A DNA stretch of 64,000 bases, taken from NCBI GenBank assembly GCA_947481685.1, contig CANKHA010000001.1, positions 179,991-243,990 of the forward strand, read 5' to 3'. This stretch comes from Bradyrhizobiaceae bacterium. Lineage in GTDB: Bacteria; Pseudomonadota; Alphaproteobacteria; Rhizobiales; Xanthobacteraceae. Below the pieces are notes generated by a model, which saw only the letters and a list, made by a program, of their open reading frames with translations, did not search any database and was not told the origin of the DNA. Position 1 is the stretch's first letter; the number at the start of each line of letters is the position of its first letter. Both the position numbers and the translations under genes were made by a program. Below are positions 54,706 through 63,076 of this stretch, piece by piece.

Positions 54706-55542
54706 TCAGAAGCAGCCGTGGTTTGCGTTTCCGCACCGCGGCTGATTGAAATTGGCGCCCGCATTACCCGTCGTCGTCTGCCGGGTTTTTTCGAGATCAC
54801 TGGTCTGGCTACCGGCACCGGAACCGGATGGCGCGCTTCCCGGCTGAATGGGTTTGTTGCCAAGGGAACCCGCGTGCTGCGAGGTATTCCCGCTCGCGCC
54901 GCCCTTCTGGTTGCCCTTGCTGTGGGTGGCGCGGATGTTCCGCTCGGTGTCCTGCTTGGTGGTGGTTGCGATCTTGACGCTGCCATCCCCCTGAACCGTG
55001 GCGGTGTTGCCGGGCGGAATCTGGATGGTCTGGCCGTTCGGAGCCAACAACGTCAGCACGCAAGCTGAACAGTCATTGCTCGCGCTGGTGATCTTGGTCC
55101 TTGGATCGTAGCTAAAGCTGCCAACGGCGCCGCGGATGCCGATGGTGGCGGTTGGGGTTTTGACCTGTGCATTGCCACTATGGCTGATCTGCCCGCCGAC
55201 GAAACGCATCAAACCCTTGCCGAGCGACACCGACATCTTGCCTGTGTTGGTGTTTGGATCGAAGACGTATTCATCGATCAGCACGTCGCTGTTCGGACCG
55301 ATGTTGAGCGTGGTGCGATCGATAAACAGAAGCTGCAGCGATCCGGCGGCGCTGGTGCGGACCCGTTCCTTGTGAATGATATCCGATCCGAGCGTCAGCG
55401 TGCGGCCGGAAGAACTGGTGGCGGCGGGATTGACCGCGGCCGCTTTACCGACCGTTTGGGAGATCGCAGGTCCAGCAGTGAGCGCGACGCCCAGGATCGC
55501 CAGCACGAGGGCCGTCTGCGTGGAAAAGAGGCAGCTTTGCAT
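54706..55542 (-). CDS. Exported FecR-domain protein, copy 1
   Basis: A 278-residue protein with a signal peptide ending GPAISQTVG and a FecR domain (about 45-155; GRTLTLGSDIIHKERVRT, then TLNIGPNSDVLIDEYVFD and TPTATIGIRGAVGSF). Unlike anti-sigma FecR proteins it has no cytoplasmic or membrane part, so the domain is exported whole. Residues 165-225 include a Cys pair (DCSACVL). The tail is Gly/Ser/Gln-rich and ends in a Cys-containing segment (RCGNANHGCF). It is nearly identical to copy 2 (56839-57717) over about the first 225 residues but not in the tail. Confidence 0.9.
   Translation of the reverse strand: MQSCLFSTQTALVLAILGVALTAGPAISQTVGKAAAVNPAATSSSGRTLTLGSDIIHKERVRTSAAGSLQLLFIDRTTLNIGPNSDVLIDEYVFDPNTNTGKMSVSLGKGLMRFVGGQISHSGNAQVKTPTATIGIRGAVGSFSYDPRTKITSASNDCSACVLTLLAPNGQTIQIPPGNTATVQGDGSVKIATTTKQDTERNIRATHSKGNQKGGASGNTSQHAGSLGNKPIQPGSAPSGSGAGSQTSDLEKTRQTTTGNAGANFNQPRCGNANHGCF
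54890..55525. repeat. Direct repeat unit A (FecR gene copy 1)
   Basis: The coding DNA of the first 220 or so residues of FecR copy 1 is highly similar to that at 57040-57700 in the same orientation, separated by the glycosyltransferase gene. Many runs of identical bases are visible, for example around the ATTCGTCGAT and GGCGCCGCG segments. Approximate boundaries were judged by eye. Confidence 0.75.
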
Positions 55543-55620
55543 GCACCTATCCCTCCGGGATGATTGCCAGCACCAATATACCTTCCCGGCCGGGGAGGCG
55601 CTAGCAGGCGATTTCCCTGC

Positions 55621-56775
55621 TCATAGCACCAATTTGACCAAATTCGCCTCGAATTCGGCTATCGGATCGGTCCCGGGGTAGGCTTTTCGGTGCCTTTCAC
55701 CCATTTGTCGCGCCAGGGTGGCAATAGGTTCATCGGCCAGCAGTGCCGCCACGGCTTCTCCGGTCAGCCTCTTGGCGGGGTCATAGATAGAAATGAATTG
55801 GCCGATGCCGGCCTCCGCCAACGCTTTGCCGATCAACTCCTTTTCGACATCGATGGCGCAAATGAGCTGCGGCACGCCGGCCATTACACAGAGGCAGGCG
55901 GTTCCTTCAGATCCCACGTGAATGACGAGCCGGGCGGCCGCGAAGTCCTTCGCCGGATCAAACGGTTTGGATTCCAGCCGCATCCCCATGTCGGCGAAAT
56001 GATCACGCTCTGCGTCCGGGAGTCCGGCTGCAAACAATCGCACGCGGTGCGCAAAAGGTTGCAGGACATTGAGGAAGGACCACTGCGGCGCGATCCAGGA
56101 AGACAAATAGATCAATATCTCCGATGCGTCATTGGTACTGGGTTTGGGGATTCGCTCCAAAACCGGCCCCCCCAAAGGGTGTTCACGCCATCGCGCATAA
56201 GGATCGAGCAGGGGGATCGTATGCACGCAGCAGGCGTCGCCGGAAAAAAGCTCCGGCAAATGTGCGAGGGGTTGCAGTTGCAAATCGCGCAAGACTGAAT
56301 TTGTCACATCGAGCACGTGTTGCTCGGGCCGGACCGGCGGTGCGAGATGATGCAGCAGCGGGAAAGTTTGCATGCTGCCGGGCGGCAGCGTGTAGCCATT
56401 GCCAATCAACCCAAGAGGAATGCGGCCGCGCGCAGCAAGGCTGGCGCCGGGCGCAAAGTCGGCAATCACAAGCGCCGGCGCGGTTTGATCGACAATGCGT
56501 ATCCACGTTTGTAGTTGTTGCCGCAGAAACTCTGCATCTGCAAAGCCCGCGTCGCCAAGGGCGTCACCCAGCGTGGCCGAGGATCGCGCGACTTTCCAGG
56601 AAGGCGCCTGAAGCACCTCGATACCCGCGCCCTTCAAAATGGAAGCGGTCGAAAGATCCTTGACGGCGGCGACGCAATGGAAGCCTCGCGCCATCAGTCT
56701 TTCAGCAATACGGCGGAGCGTCAGGGCATGCCCGAAGCCTGCACCAAACTCCCAAGCCAGCAGAACCCTGCGCAT
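55621..56775 (-). CDS. Glycosyltransferase, GT-B (UGT/MGT-like)
   Basis: A 384-residue cytoplasmic glycosyltransferase with the N-terminal acceptor-domain start RVLLAWEFGAGFGHALTLRRIAERL and a C-terminal nucleotide-sugar motif LVIHVGSEGTACLCVMAGVPQL, the GT1-like donor site. The donor and acceptor are unknown. It lies between two FecR-protein genes, so it might decorate an envelope polymer, a lipid or these proteins before export; that is inference. It is close to MurG/UGT-type folds but not MurG. Confidence 0.85.
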   Translation of the reverse strand: MRRVLLAWEFGAGFGHALTLRRIAERLMARGFHCVAAVKDLSTASILKGAGIEVLQAPSWKVARSSATLGDALGDAGFADAEFLRQQLQTWIRIVDQTAPALVIADFAPGASLAARGRIPLGLIGNGYTLPPGSMQTFPLLHHLAPPVRPEQHVLDVTNSVLRDLQLQPLAHLPELFSGDACCVHTIPLLDPYARWREHPLGGPVLERIPKPSTNDASEILIYLSSWIAPQWSFLNVLQPFAHRVRLFAAGLPDAERDHFADMGMRLESKPFDPAKDFAAARLVIHVGSEGTACLCVMAGVPQLICAIDVEKELIGKALAEAGIGQFISIYDPAKRLTGEAVAALLADEPIATLARQMGERHRKAYPGTDPIAEFEANLVKLVL

Positions 56776-56838
56776 GTGGCCTCAATTGCTTGAGCAATGT
56801 CCGGAGCGGGAGGCTTCAAACGATCGCTCGCAGCCGGA

Positions 56839-57717
56839 CTACATGTAAGGCGGCGGCGGAGGCGGAGGCGGAGGTGGGGGTGGCGGCGGGGGAGGAGGCG
56901 GAGGCGGTGAACTCCCCGCACCAGTGTTGCCGGTCGTCGTCTGCCGGTTCTGGGTGAGATCCTGGATGGTGGCCTGATTGCCGAAGTTCGATCCCGGGGG
57001 CGGCGGGCTTGTGGGCGGCGAAAATGGTTTGTTGTTAAAGTTGGCGGCGTTCTGCGACGTGTTTCCGCTGGCGCCGCCCTTCTGGCCGCCCTTGCTCTGG
57101 GTGGCGCGAATATTCCGTTCGGTGTCCTGTTTGGTGGTCGGCGCGATCTTGACGCTGCCGTCCGCTTGAACCGTGGCGGTGTTGCCGGGCGGGATCTGGA
57201 CGGTCTGGCCGTTCGGAGTGAGCAACGTCAGCACGCAAGCCGAACAGTCATTGCTCGCGCTGGTGATCTTGGTCTTGGGATCGTAGCTGAAGCTGCCAAC
57301 GGCGCCGCGAATGCCAATGGTCGCGGTTGGTGTTTTGACCTGCGCATTGCCCTGGTGGCTGATCTGTCCACCGACAAAGCGCATCAAGCCTTTGCCGAGC
57401 GAGACCGACATCTTGCCGGTGTTGGTGTTCGGATCGAAGACGTATTCGTCGATCAGCACATCGCTGTTGGGACCGATGTTGAGCGTTGTACGGTCAAGGA
57501 ACAGCAGCTGCAACGAACCGCCAGTGTTGGTGCGGATTCGTTCCTTGTGAATGATTTCGGATCCGAGCGTGAGCGTGCGGCCGGAAGAACTGGTGGCGGC
57601 GGGATTGACCGCGGCGGCCTTGCCGACCGTCTGGGAGATGGCCGGTCCCGCAGCCAGGACAAAGCCCGACGTCGCCAAAACAAGCGCTGTGTGCGCTGAA
57701 ATGAGCCGGCTGGCCAT
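56839..57717 (-). CDS. Exported FecR-domain protein, copy 2, with poly-proline tail
   Basis: A 292-residue paralogue of copy 1 with the same signal peptide end (GPAISQTVG), FecR domain and Cys pair (DCSACVL). Its tail is different: a Pro/Asn linker (PPTSPPPPGSNFGNQ), TTTGNTGAGSS and then about 20 consecutive Pro residues ending PYM. The Pro run is encoded by GGC/GGA-type triplets on the plus strand (56848-56905), and may have expanded by slippage. A rigid polyproline rod at the C terminus would suit a surface-exposed extension or a binding arm. Confidence 0.9.
   Translation of the reverse strand: MASRLISAHTALVLATSGFVLAAGPAISQTVGKAAAVNPAATSSSGRTLTLGSEIIHKERIRTNTGGSLQLLFLDRTTLNIGPNSDVLIDEYVFDPNTNTGKMSVSLGKGLMRFVGGQISHQGNAQVKTPTATIGIRGAVGSFSYDPKTKITSASNDCSACVLTLLTPNGQTVQIPPGNTATVQADGSVKIAPTTKQDTERNIRATQSKGGQKGGASGNTSQNAANFNNKPFSPPTSPPPPGSNFGNQATIQDLTQNRQTTTGNTGAGSSPPPPPPPPPPPPPPPPPPPPYM
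57040..57700. repeat. Direct repeat unit B (FecR gene copy 2)
   Basis: Second unit of the FecR gene duplication, paired with 54890-55525. It is in direct orientation, so recombination between units would delete the glycosyltransferase gene and fuse the two FecR genes. Confidence 0.75.
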
Positions 57718-57729
57718 GATACCTATTCC

Positions 57730-59064
57730 TTAGAAACGCAGCGTCGGCCCGAAGGACACCGAAAAGTTTGTCATCGCAAAGTTGGGCAGATTCGAATTGG
57801 TTTCCGAATACTGCACGAATGTCCGAACGCCCCAGTTTTGGTAAATTTGGGTATCGAGCGCTGCGCCGACGTGCCATTCCCGGTCTTCGCGGCTAATGGC
57901 GCTATTGATGCTCGGGTTAGGCTCCCTGTAGTTGGTAACGCTGAAACCGGCAGTCGGCGTAAAAACAAATTCCCATCGTCGTTCCCACCAGTTGAGCGAG
58001 AAGGGCATCGGCAATCCGACGTCACCCGTGATGCGATCGTAGCTGTTGAAGTCGAACGCTGCGGTGTCGGTTCTGTTCCAGCTGGCTGAAAAACGACTTA
58101 TCCATGCCTGCCCGAACCAGGTGCCGTCGCCATTGATTGCCGCGATCTGCAACACGCCCGACTGTTCGGAAGACGTGGTGTAAAGTTCTGAATTCTTGAA
58201 GCTGCGGTCGCGATACTCGTAAGACGGCTCCCACCGTCCGGTAGCCAGCGTGAAGCGCGATGAAACGCCAGCGCCCGCGCCGCTGTAATAGGGGTCCTCG
58301 GCCAGCCACGAGGCGGTGCCAATTCCATAGAATTTGATTGAGGCGTCCGAGGCGATGGCCGGAAGGGCGATCCGCGGGCCTGCCTGCAATTCCACGATGC
58401 CGAGATCGTACTGCGAAAGCTTCACCTGCTTGGCGTAGTAACCAAAGAGGTTGGCCTCTGCCGAAATGCCATTGCCGAAATCCTGCGTGTAACCGGCGTT
58501 GGCGAGCGTGAAATAGTTCCAGTCCGCCGCCGCGGCGAACTGGCTGGGGAGATTCAGGAGGGCGGAGGGACCTGCACTCGCGTTGCTCTGGTAGCGCATG
58601 CCGCTATAGACGTAGAGGTTGAAGCCGTTCGGGGCTCCTCCGGCCGTAGCGATGCCTGAGGTGAGGAGTTGCTGTGCGGCCGCCTGCACGTCGGGCGGAA
58701 CGCCAGGCGTTGCGAGCGCCTGATCGATGTAGCTCTGCGCGACTTCCTTGCCGCCGATCCGCATATAGAGTTGCGCGAGTTCGACCTTCACCCGCGCCAG
58801 GTTCGGATTGTAAAATAGGACGCGCTCGAGTGCGCCGATCGCGGCTTCGTAGTCGCCAAGCCGCGTGGCGACTTCCGCGAACTTGAAGGTCGCGTCCATG
58901 TCCTGCGGATTGTTGAACATGCGCTTGAACAGCGCCTGGTATTCGGGATTGGCAGCAGCTGCTGCCGATGCAGCTGCCGACTGCGCCAAGGCAGTTCCGC
59001 TGGCCGCCCCCAGGCAGCACAATACGGCAATAGCGGTCACAGTGCCGCGAAGCGCTTTTCTCAC
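57730..59064 (-). CDS. TPR protein with C-terminal outer-membrane beta-barrel (Slam-like)
   Basis: A 444-residue protein: signal peptide (about 1-28, ending ALAQSAA), TPR repeats (about 35-115; NPQDMDATFKFAEVATRLGDYEAAIGALERVL), then a Tyr/Phe-rich region of alternating beta strands (about 150-444) ending in SFGPTLRF, with the C-terminal Phe expected by the BAM machinery. TPR plus barrel is the architecture of surface lipoprotein assembly modulators and related exporters. It is the upstream neighbour of FecR copy 2, 13 bases away, so a common transcript is likely and the FecR proteins are candidate cargo. Confidence 0.85.
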   Translation of the reverse strand: MRKALRGTVTAIAVLCCLGAASGTALAQSAAASAAAAANPEYQALFKRMFNNPQDMDATFKFAEVATRLGDYEAAIGALERVLFYNPNLARVKVELAQLYMRIGGKEVAQSYIDQALATPGVPPDVQAAAQQLLTSGIATAGGAPNGFNLYVYSGMRYQSNASAGPSALLNLPSQFAAAADWNYFTLANAGYTQDFGNGISAEANLFGYYAKQVKLSQYDLGIVELQAGPRIALPAIASDASIKFYGIGTASWLAEDPYYSGAGAGVSSRFTLATGRWEPSYEYRDRSFKNSELYTTSSEQSGVLQIAAINGDGTWFGQAWISRFSASWNRTDTAAFDFNSYDRITGDVGLPMPFSLNWWERRWEFVFTPTAGFSVTNYREPNPSINSAISREDREWHVGAALDTQIYQNWGVRTFVQYSETNSNLPNFAMTNFSVSFGPTLRF

Positions 59065-59197
59065 AACGGCCCCTCAGTTCAGAATCACTTTGCCGCATTT
59101 TGGTGGGTGATTGCAATGCGACAGCAGTGGGCGACTGTGGTTTTTATGCCACCAGTTCAGCAACTTGTGATGGTGTCGCTGGGCCCGGGGTGCCGGC

Positions 59198-59902
59198 TCA
59201 GGTTCCCTGAACCTCCTGGCGGGCGGCCAATTGCGCTTCCAGCCGCGCCACGTTTTGCAAAAGGCGCTGGCTGGTCAGCCGCAGGAAATGAAAGCCGAAT
59301 TCGGGGTTTTCGAAGTAGAGCTCGCGCACCTTGTCATAAGTAATGGTGAGGCAGTGGCCGCCCTGGGTGCAGACCACCGATTGGGTGCGGGTGTTGTCGG
59401 GCGTGAGCAGTCCCATTTCCCCGATGATGTGTCCGGGCAGGAGCTCAATGCCGAGTTCCTTAACCATGAACTTGCCTTTGACGATCAGAAACATCTCGTC
59501 GGCCTGATCGCCTCTTTTGAACAGCACTTTGCCTTTGCGAAATCCACGCCGCTTCATGAAAGGCTCGAGCCAGTTCATCGAGAGATCGCCGCCGGCCGCG
59601 ATGCGGACTTTCTTGATCAGTTCGCGGATCTGGAAGAGCCGGATGACGTTGACCGGAAGCAGCATCAGGTACATCGCGGCGGTCGGCAGCGCGGGCGCGA
59701 GCGCGCCGTATCCGAGAAAGAAAACCGTCGAGGCGATGCCGGCGATGCGCAGCGGGATCACGGTCTTCATCGATGCCGAGACGACGTAGAATATTGCCCC
59801 GAGCAGGCCGAAGATGTTCGCGACCGTCACGAAAGTAAGAAGATGGTCCCACGTCAGGAATGCCATTACGAAGTCCCACGTGAGATAGAGAGTCAGATCC
59901 AT
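59198..59902 (-). CDS. Membrane cyclic-nucleotide-binding protein (Popeye-like layout)
   Basis: A 234-residue protein starting at 59902 after GGAGGGG. Three predicted helices (within about residues 5-95) are followed by a cytoplasmic CRP-like domain (about 115-215) with LLPGHIIGEMGLLTPDNTRTQSVV as the phosphate-binding region (Gly-Glu and Arg present). Three helices plus a cNMP domain is the layout of animal Popeye proteins, which bind cAMP. There is no helix-turn-helix. The CHASE2 cyclase 6 kb away is a possible source of ligand. Confidence 0.85.
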   Translation of the reverse strand: MDLTLYLTWDFVMAFLTWDHLLTFVTVANIFGLLGAIFYVVSASMKTVIPLRIAGIASTVFFLGYGALAPALPTAAMYLMLLPVNVIRLFQIRELIKKVRIAAGGDLSMNWLEPFMKRRGFRKGKVLFKRGDQADEMFLIVKGKFMVKELGIELLPGHIIGEMGLLTPDNTRTQSVVCTQGGHCLTITYDKVRELYFENPEFGFHFLRLTSQRLLQNVARLEAQLAARQEVQGT

Positions 59903-60030
59903 TGCAGCCCCTCCAAAACCGGCCGCGCATCGTGCGCGGCCCGCCGATCCTGCCGGCTGGGGCAAGCCTACAATGCGATGAAGCTATTGGGGAGACTCGT
60001 CCACCGGCGCCGAGGCGAAAGCCTTAGAGC

Positions 60031-60078
60031 GCAATCCGGCGAAGTGGAAACCGGTTCGCCGCAAGATTGCGCGACAAA
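60031..60078. repeat. Short palindromic repeat with AAGTGGAAACCGGTT core, copy 1
   Basis: GCGCAATC and GATTGCGC flank a core containing AAGTGGAAACCGGTT. It is the same family as copies near 60998-61041 and 61788-61836. It lies between the export lipoprotein and the cNMP-binding gene. Confidence 0.7.
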
Positions 60079-60088
60079 CTAATGAATC

Positions 60089-60121
60089 TAGGCCCGATCC
60101 GATTAGATTGAATCGGCCCTA
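60089..60121. terminator. Imperfect hairpin after the export lipoprotein gene
   Basis: TAGGCCCGAT and ATCGGCCCTA are complementary except for one pair. The right arm includes the stop codon of the lipoprotein gene (60119-60121). It may end that transcript on the minus strand. Confidence 0.5.
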
Positions 60122-60913
60122 GAACCAGCGTTCGCCGATGCGCAGCGTATCGCCGGGACGCAGCGGATAGCTCAGGTTGACGGCTGCGCGGGAGGTCTGG
60201 CCGTTGAGGCTGCGAGAAACGGTGACCTTGCCGCGATCGGCACGCGGGCCGAAGCCGCCCGCGATGGCGATGGCATTTTCGACCGTCATGTTGGCGACGT
60301 AGGCGTACTGGCCCGGCGTAGTGACCTCGCCGTGAATGAAGAAGGGCCGGTAGGCTTCGACTTCGATCGCGATCTTGGGCTCGCGGACATAGCCCTGCTT
60401 CAGTCGTTCGGCGAGCGAGGACGAAAGTTGTTCGGTGGTCATGCCGCGCGCCGGAATGGTGCCGACAAGCGGGAGCGTGACGTTGCCGGCCGCATCCACC
60501 GCGTAGGAGTTGGTCAGGCCTTCCTGACCGAACACCGTGATGCGGAGCCGGTCGCCGGCGTCGAGCAGATAAGGCGAGTCGAAGGTCGCCTGCGGGTAGG
60601 ACGCGTAAGCTGCGGCCCCCGATGCAGCGCCACAACCCTGCGGGCCGCAGACGCTGGGGGCGCGATATTTGGAAGTGCGCGCGAATGAGACGTTTGAACC
60701 CATGATGCCGCGCGCTTTCGGCGCCGGTGCCACCGGCTGGGCCTGATAGACCGGCGGATCCTGATAGGCCGGCATTTGGGCGGACGCCATCGGCGCCGTC
60801 GCAGCCTGCGGCGCCGGGACATATTGATACTGCACGTATTGGGGCCCGCGCTGGAAACAGCCGCCCAGCGCGAGCGCAGCCACGAACAATGGGAAAAGGC
60901 GGCTTACCCGCAT
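60119..60913 (-). CDS. Polysaccharide export lipoprotein (Wza/poly-export family)
   Basis: A 264-residue lipoprotein: signal and lipobox LALGGCF (Cys near residue 19), a Gln/Pro/Ala-rich linker, a poly-export domain (about 115-200; YLLDAGDRLRITVFGQEGLTNSY) and one SLBB domain (about 205-264; GEVTTPGQYAYVANMTVENAIAIAGG). The family forms the outer-membrane channel for capsule or exopolysaccharide. No polymerase or tyrosine kinase partner is adjacent; the nearest glycosyltransferase is at 55621. It has the normal short layout of Rhizobiales homologues. Confidence 0.92.
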   Translation of the reverse strand: MRVSRLFPLFVAALALGGCFQRGPQYVQYQYVPAPQAATAPMASAQMPAYQDPPVYQAQPVAPAPKARGIMGSNVSFARTSKYRAPSVCGPQGCGAASGAAAYASYPQATFDSPYLLDAGDRLRITVFGQEGLTNSYAVDAAGNVTLPLVGTIPARGMTTEQLSSSLAERLKQGYVREPKIAIEVEAYRPFFIHGEVTTPGQYAYVANMTVENAIAIAGGFGPRADRGKVTVSRSLNGQTSRAAVNLSYPLRPGDTLRIGERWF

Positions 60914-60997
60914 GAAAGGCGAATCCGGCCCAAAAGAATTAAGCCGGATTAACGCCTCACATGGTTAACAAAACCTCACCGCTTACTAAAACGGCGC

Positions 60998-61041
60998 ATG
61001 ATCTGATCCGAAAACCGGTTCCCACTTTTCGGGATCATGCG
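60998..61041. repeat. Short palindromic repeat, copy 2
   Basis: Starts GCATGATCTGATCC and ends GATCATGC with an AACCGGTTCCCAC core. This is the reverse-orientation relative of copies 1 and 3. It lies just beyond the 3' end of msrA. Confidence 0.75.
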
Positions 61042-61051
61042 ACGTGGACCA

Positions 61052-61705
61052 TCAGGCCGCGACGCCGGTACCGATCGAGCAGGTCACGCCAGTGCCGCCG
61101 AGCCCGCAATAACCACTGGGATTTTTGGCCAGATATTGCTGATGGTAATCCTCGGCGAAATAGAACTCCGGCCCTTCGACGATCTCGGTGGTGATGCCGG
61201 GATAGCCTTTTGCCTTCAGTGCTGCGTCATAGGTTTTCTTCGATGCCACGGCAGCGGCGTGTTGCCCCGGCGTCGTGGTGTAGATGCCGGAGCGATATTG
61301 CGTGCCGGCGTCGTTGCCTTGCCGCATGCCCTGGGTCGGATCGTGGCTTTCCCAGAAAGTCTTCAGCAGCTTCTCGTAAGAAATCTTCTTCGGGTCATAG
61401 ACCACGAGCACCACTTCGTTGTGGCCGGTGCGGCCGCTGCAGACTTCTTCGTAGGTGGGGTTTGGCGTTTGACCGCCGGCATAACCGACCGCAGTGACAT
61501 GGATGCCGTCACCGAGCTGCCAGAACTTCCGTTCGGCACCCCAGAAACATCCAAGCCCGAAGATCGCGGTTTCAAGCCCGGCCGGATACGGCCCCTTCAG
61601 GGCGGCGCCATTGACGTGATGGCGGCTGGTGATGGGCATGGGCGTGGTACGACCCGGCAAGGCTTCGCCGGCGGCGGGCATGGCGGTTTTCTTGAACAGG
61701 AACAT
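61052..61705 (-). CDS. msrA: Peptide methionine sulfoxide reductase A
   Basis: Repairs oxidised methionine (S-epimer). The start at 61705 ([10 protein letters not shown]) follows GGAGGAG; a longer frame to 61927 overlaps the repeat at 61788 and is rejected. The 217-residue protein has the catalytic [12 protein letters not shown] (near residue 52), [12 protein letters not shown], and the recycling Cys in the C-terminal [11 protein letters not shown] segment. It is flanked by inverted copies of one repeat family. It is monocistronic. Confidence 0.95.
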   Translation of the reverse strand: MFLFKKTAMPAAGEALPGRTTPMPITSRHHVNGAALKGPYPAGLETAIFGLGCFWGAERKFWQLGDGIHVTAVGYAGGQTPNPTYEEVCSGRTGHNEVVLVVYDPKKISYEKLLKTFWESHDPTQGMRQGNDAGTQYRSGIYTTTPGQHAAAVASKKTYDAALKAKGYPGITTEIVEGPEFYFAEDYHQQYLAKNPSGYCGLGGTGVTCSIGTGVAA

Positions 61706-61787
61706 GGCGGCTCCTCCTCGTTGGACTTCATCGATATAAGGCTTCAGCGGGTTATTCGCAGCGTGCGGCCGGAAAGTTACGTGCTTG

Positions 61788-61836
61788 CATGATCCTCGAA
61801 AAGTGGAAACCGGTTTTCGGGACTGGATCATGCGCA
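61788..61836. repeat. Short palindromic repeat, copy 3
   Basis: GCATGATCCTCGAAAAGTGG at the left and GGATCATGCGCAA at the right, around the AAACCGGTTTTC core. In the opposite orientation to copy 2, so msrA lies between inverted copies. Confidence 0.75.
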
Positions 61837-61845
61837 AGTCTAAAA

Positions 61846-62160
61846 TCAGCGCGCGTAGCCGATCAGCGGCTTCTTCTTCCGTCCGATCAGGATCAGGATC
61901 AGACCCAGGGTGCCAAGCACCAGCCATGTCGGCTGATCGAGGACAGGATGAATGACCGTGGCCCAGAGCCAGGCGGCATTTTTCTCCACCGCGGCTTGTG
62001 CAGCCAGCAAGCTCTGCTGATGAATTCCAGCCCAGGTCTGGCTGAATTTGCTGATATAGATCGTCTGGTCGGCGATCGACTTGGTGCCGTCATAGATGAC
62101 GAAAACAAAGCCGGCGGCGAGCAGCACCAGACCGAGCAAGCGGAACAAAGAACGGATCAT
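61846..62160 (-). CDS. Small membrane protein with two helices
   Basis: A 104-residue protein with a helix at residues 4-24 ([21 protein letters not shown]), a central amphipathic part and a second helix (about 78-95) followed by a basic tail ([13 protein letters not shown]). Very similar small proteins are common near msrA in Bradyrhizobiaceae as far as I recall. No functional motif. Confidence 0.82.
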   Translation of the reverse strand: MIRSLFRLLGLVLLAAGFVFVIYDGTKSIADQTIYISKFSQTWAGIHQQSLLAAQAAVEKNAAWLWATVIHPVLDQPTWLVLGTLGLILILIGRKKKPLIGYAR

Positions 62161-62268
62161 GGGGCGAGGTTTCGTTCCTGTTTGTGGCGGATTTGGAGCA
62201 GGAAATACTCCTGCTGACGCTGCTCTTCAACCTCAATCGGATAAACCGGCGTCCATAGTCTCATCTTG

Positions 62269-62284
62269 AGCCCCCGCGGGGGCT
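62269..62284. other. Perfect GC palindrome upstream of the malic enzyme fragment
   Basis: AGCCCCCGCGGGGGCT, 16 bases, with no spacer. It is 49 bases before the malic enzyme start and could be a terminator remnant or operator. Confidence 0.4.
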
Positions 62285-62332
62285 TCCTATAACGTCGCAT
62301 TTCTTTAGGGCCTGAAATGGCCAGGAGTACCA

Positions 62333-62914
62333 ATGTCCAAAAAGCCCGGCTCGCATACGCGTCCCACCTTCACCGATCAGGAAGCTCTCGATTTCCATTC
62401 AAAAGGGAAGCCGGGAAAGCTTGAGATCAACGCCACCAAGCCGATGGCGACCCAGCGCGATCTGTCGCTCGCCTATTCACCCGGCGTGGCCATTCCGGTG
62501 CTCGCAATCGCGAAAGACGAAAACCTCGCCTACGAGTACACCAACAAGGGCAATTTCGTCGCCGTCATCACCAACGGCACGGCGATCCTCGGTCTTGGCA
62601 ATCTCGGTCCGCTTGCGGCGAAGCCGGTGATGGAAGGCAAGGCGGTGCTGTTCAAGCGCTTCGCTGATATCGACTCCATCGACATATTGGTCTCGACCGA
62701 AGATCCCGACGAGTTCGTCAACTGCGTTAGATTCCTCGGCAAAGGCTATGGCGGTATCAACCTCGAAGATATCAAGGCGCCGGAATGTTTCGTGATCGAG
62801 CAACGCCTGCGTGAATTGCTCGACATTCCAGTCTTTCATGACGACCAGCACGGCACTGCGATCATCGCCGCCGCAGGCCTGATCAACGCGCTGAAACTTA
62901 CCGGCCGCCTTTGA
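62333..62914 (+). pseudogene. maeB: NADP-malic enzyme (MaeB type), N-terminal fragment
   Basis: The first 193 residues of the hybrid malic enzyme, which is about 760 residues in relatives. The start follows AGGAG. Residues to about [10 protein letters not shown] near residue 191 are typical ([36 protein letters not shown]), with the catalytic Tyr and metal-site Asp pair present. The frame then ends in a Leu and a TGA, where relatives continue into the NAD(P) fold. Downstream DNA is AT-rich and unrelated, so the gene was cut by a rearrangement at about 62909. An intact copy probably exists elsewhere. Confidence 0.85.
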
Positions 62915-63076
62915 CGGGCCTTTACTTTTTATCATGTACTCAGTAATATTAATTTTACTTAGAGTGGGTTTCGAAAGTCATGAAGCGCGCGCGACACGAC
63001 ATGCAACCCCTTTGAATAACGTCGACACCAGCCAATCAACCCCTTTCGAAATTTCCTCTTAGAAGTAGGCCCTGTG

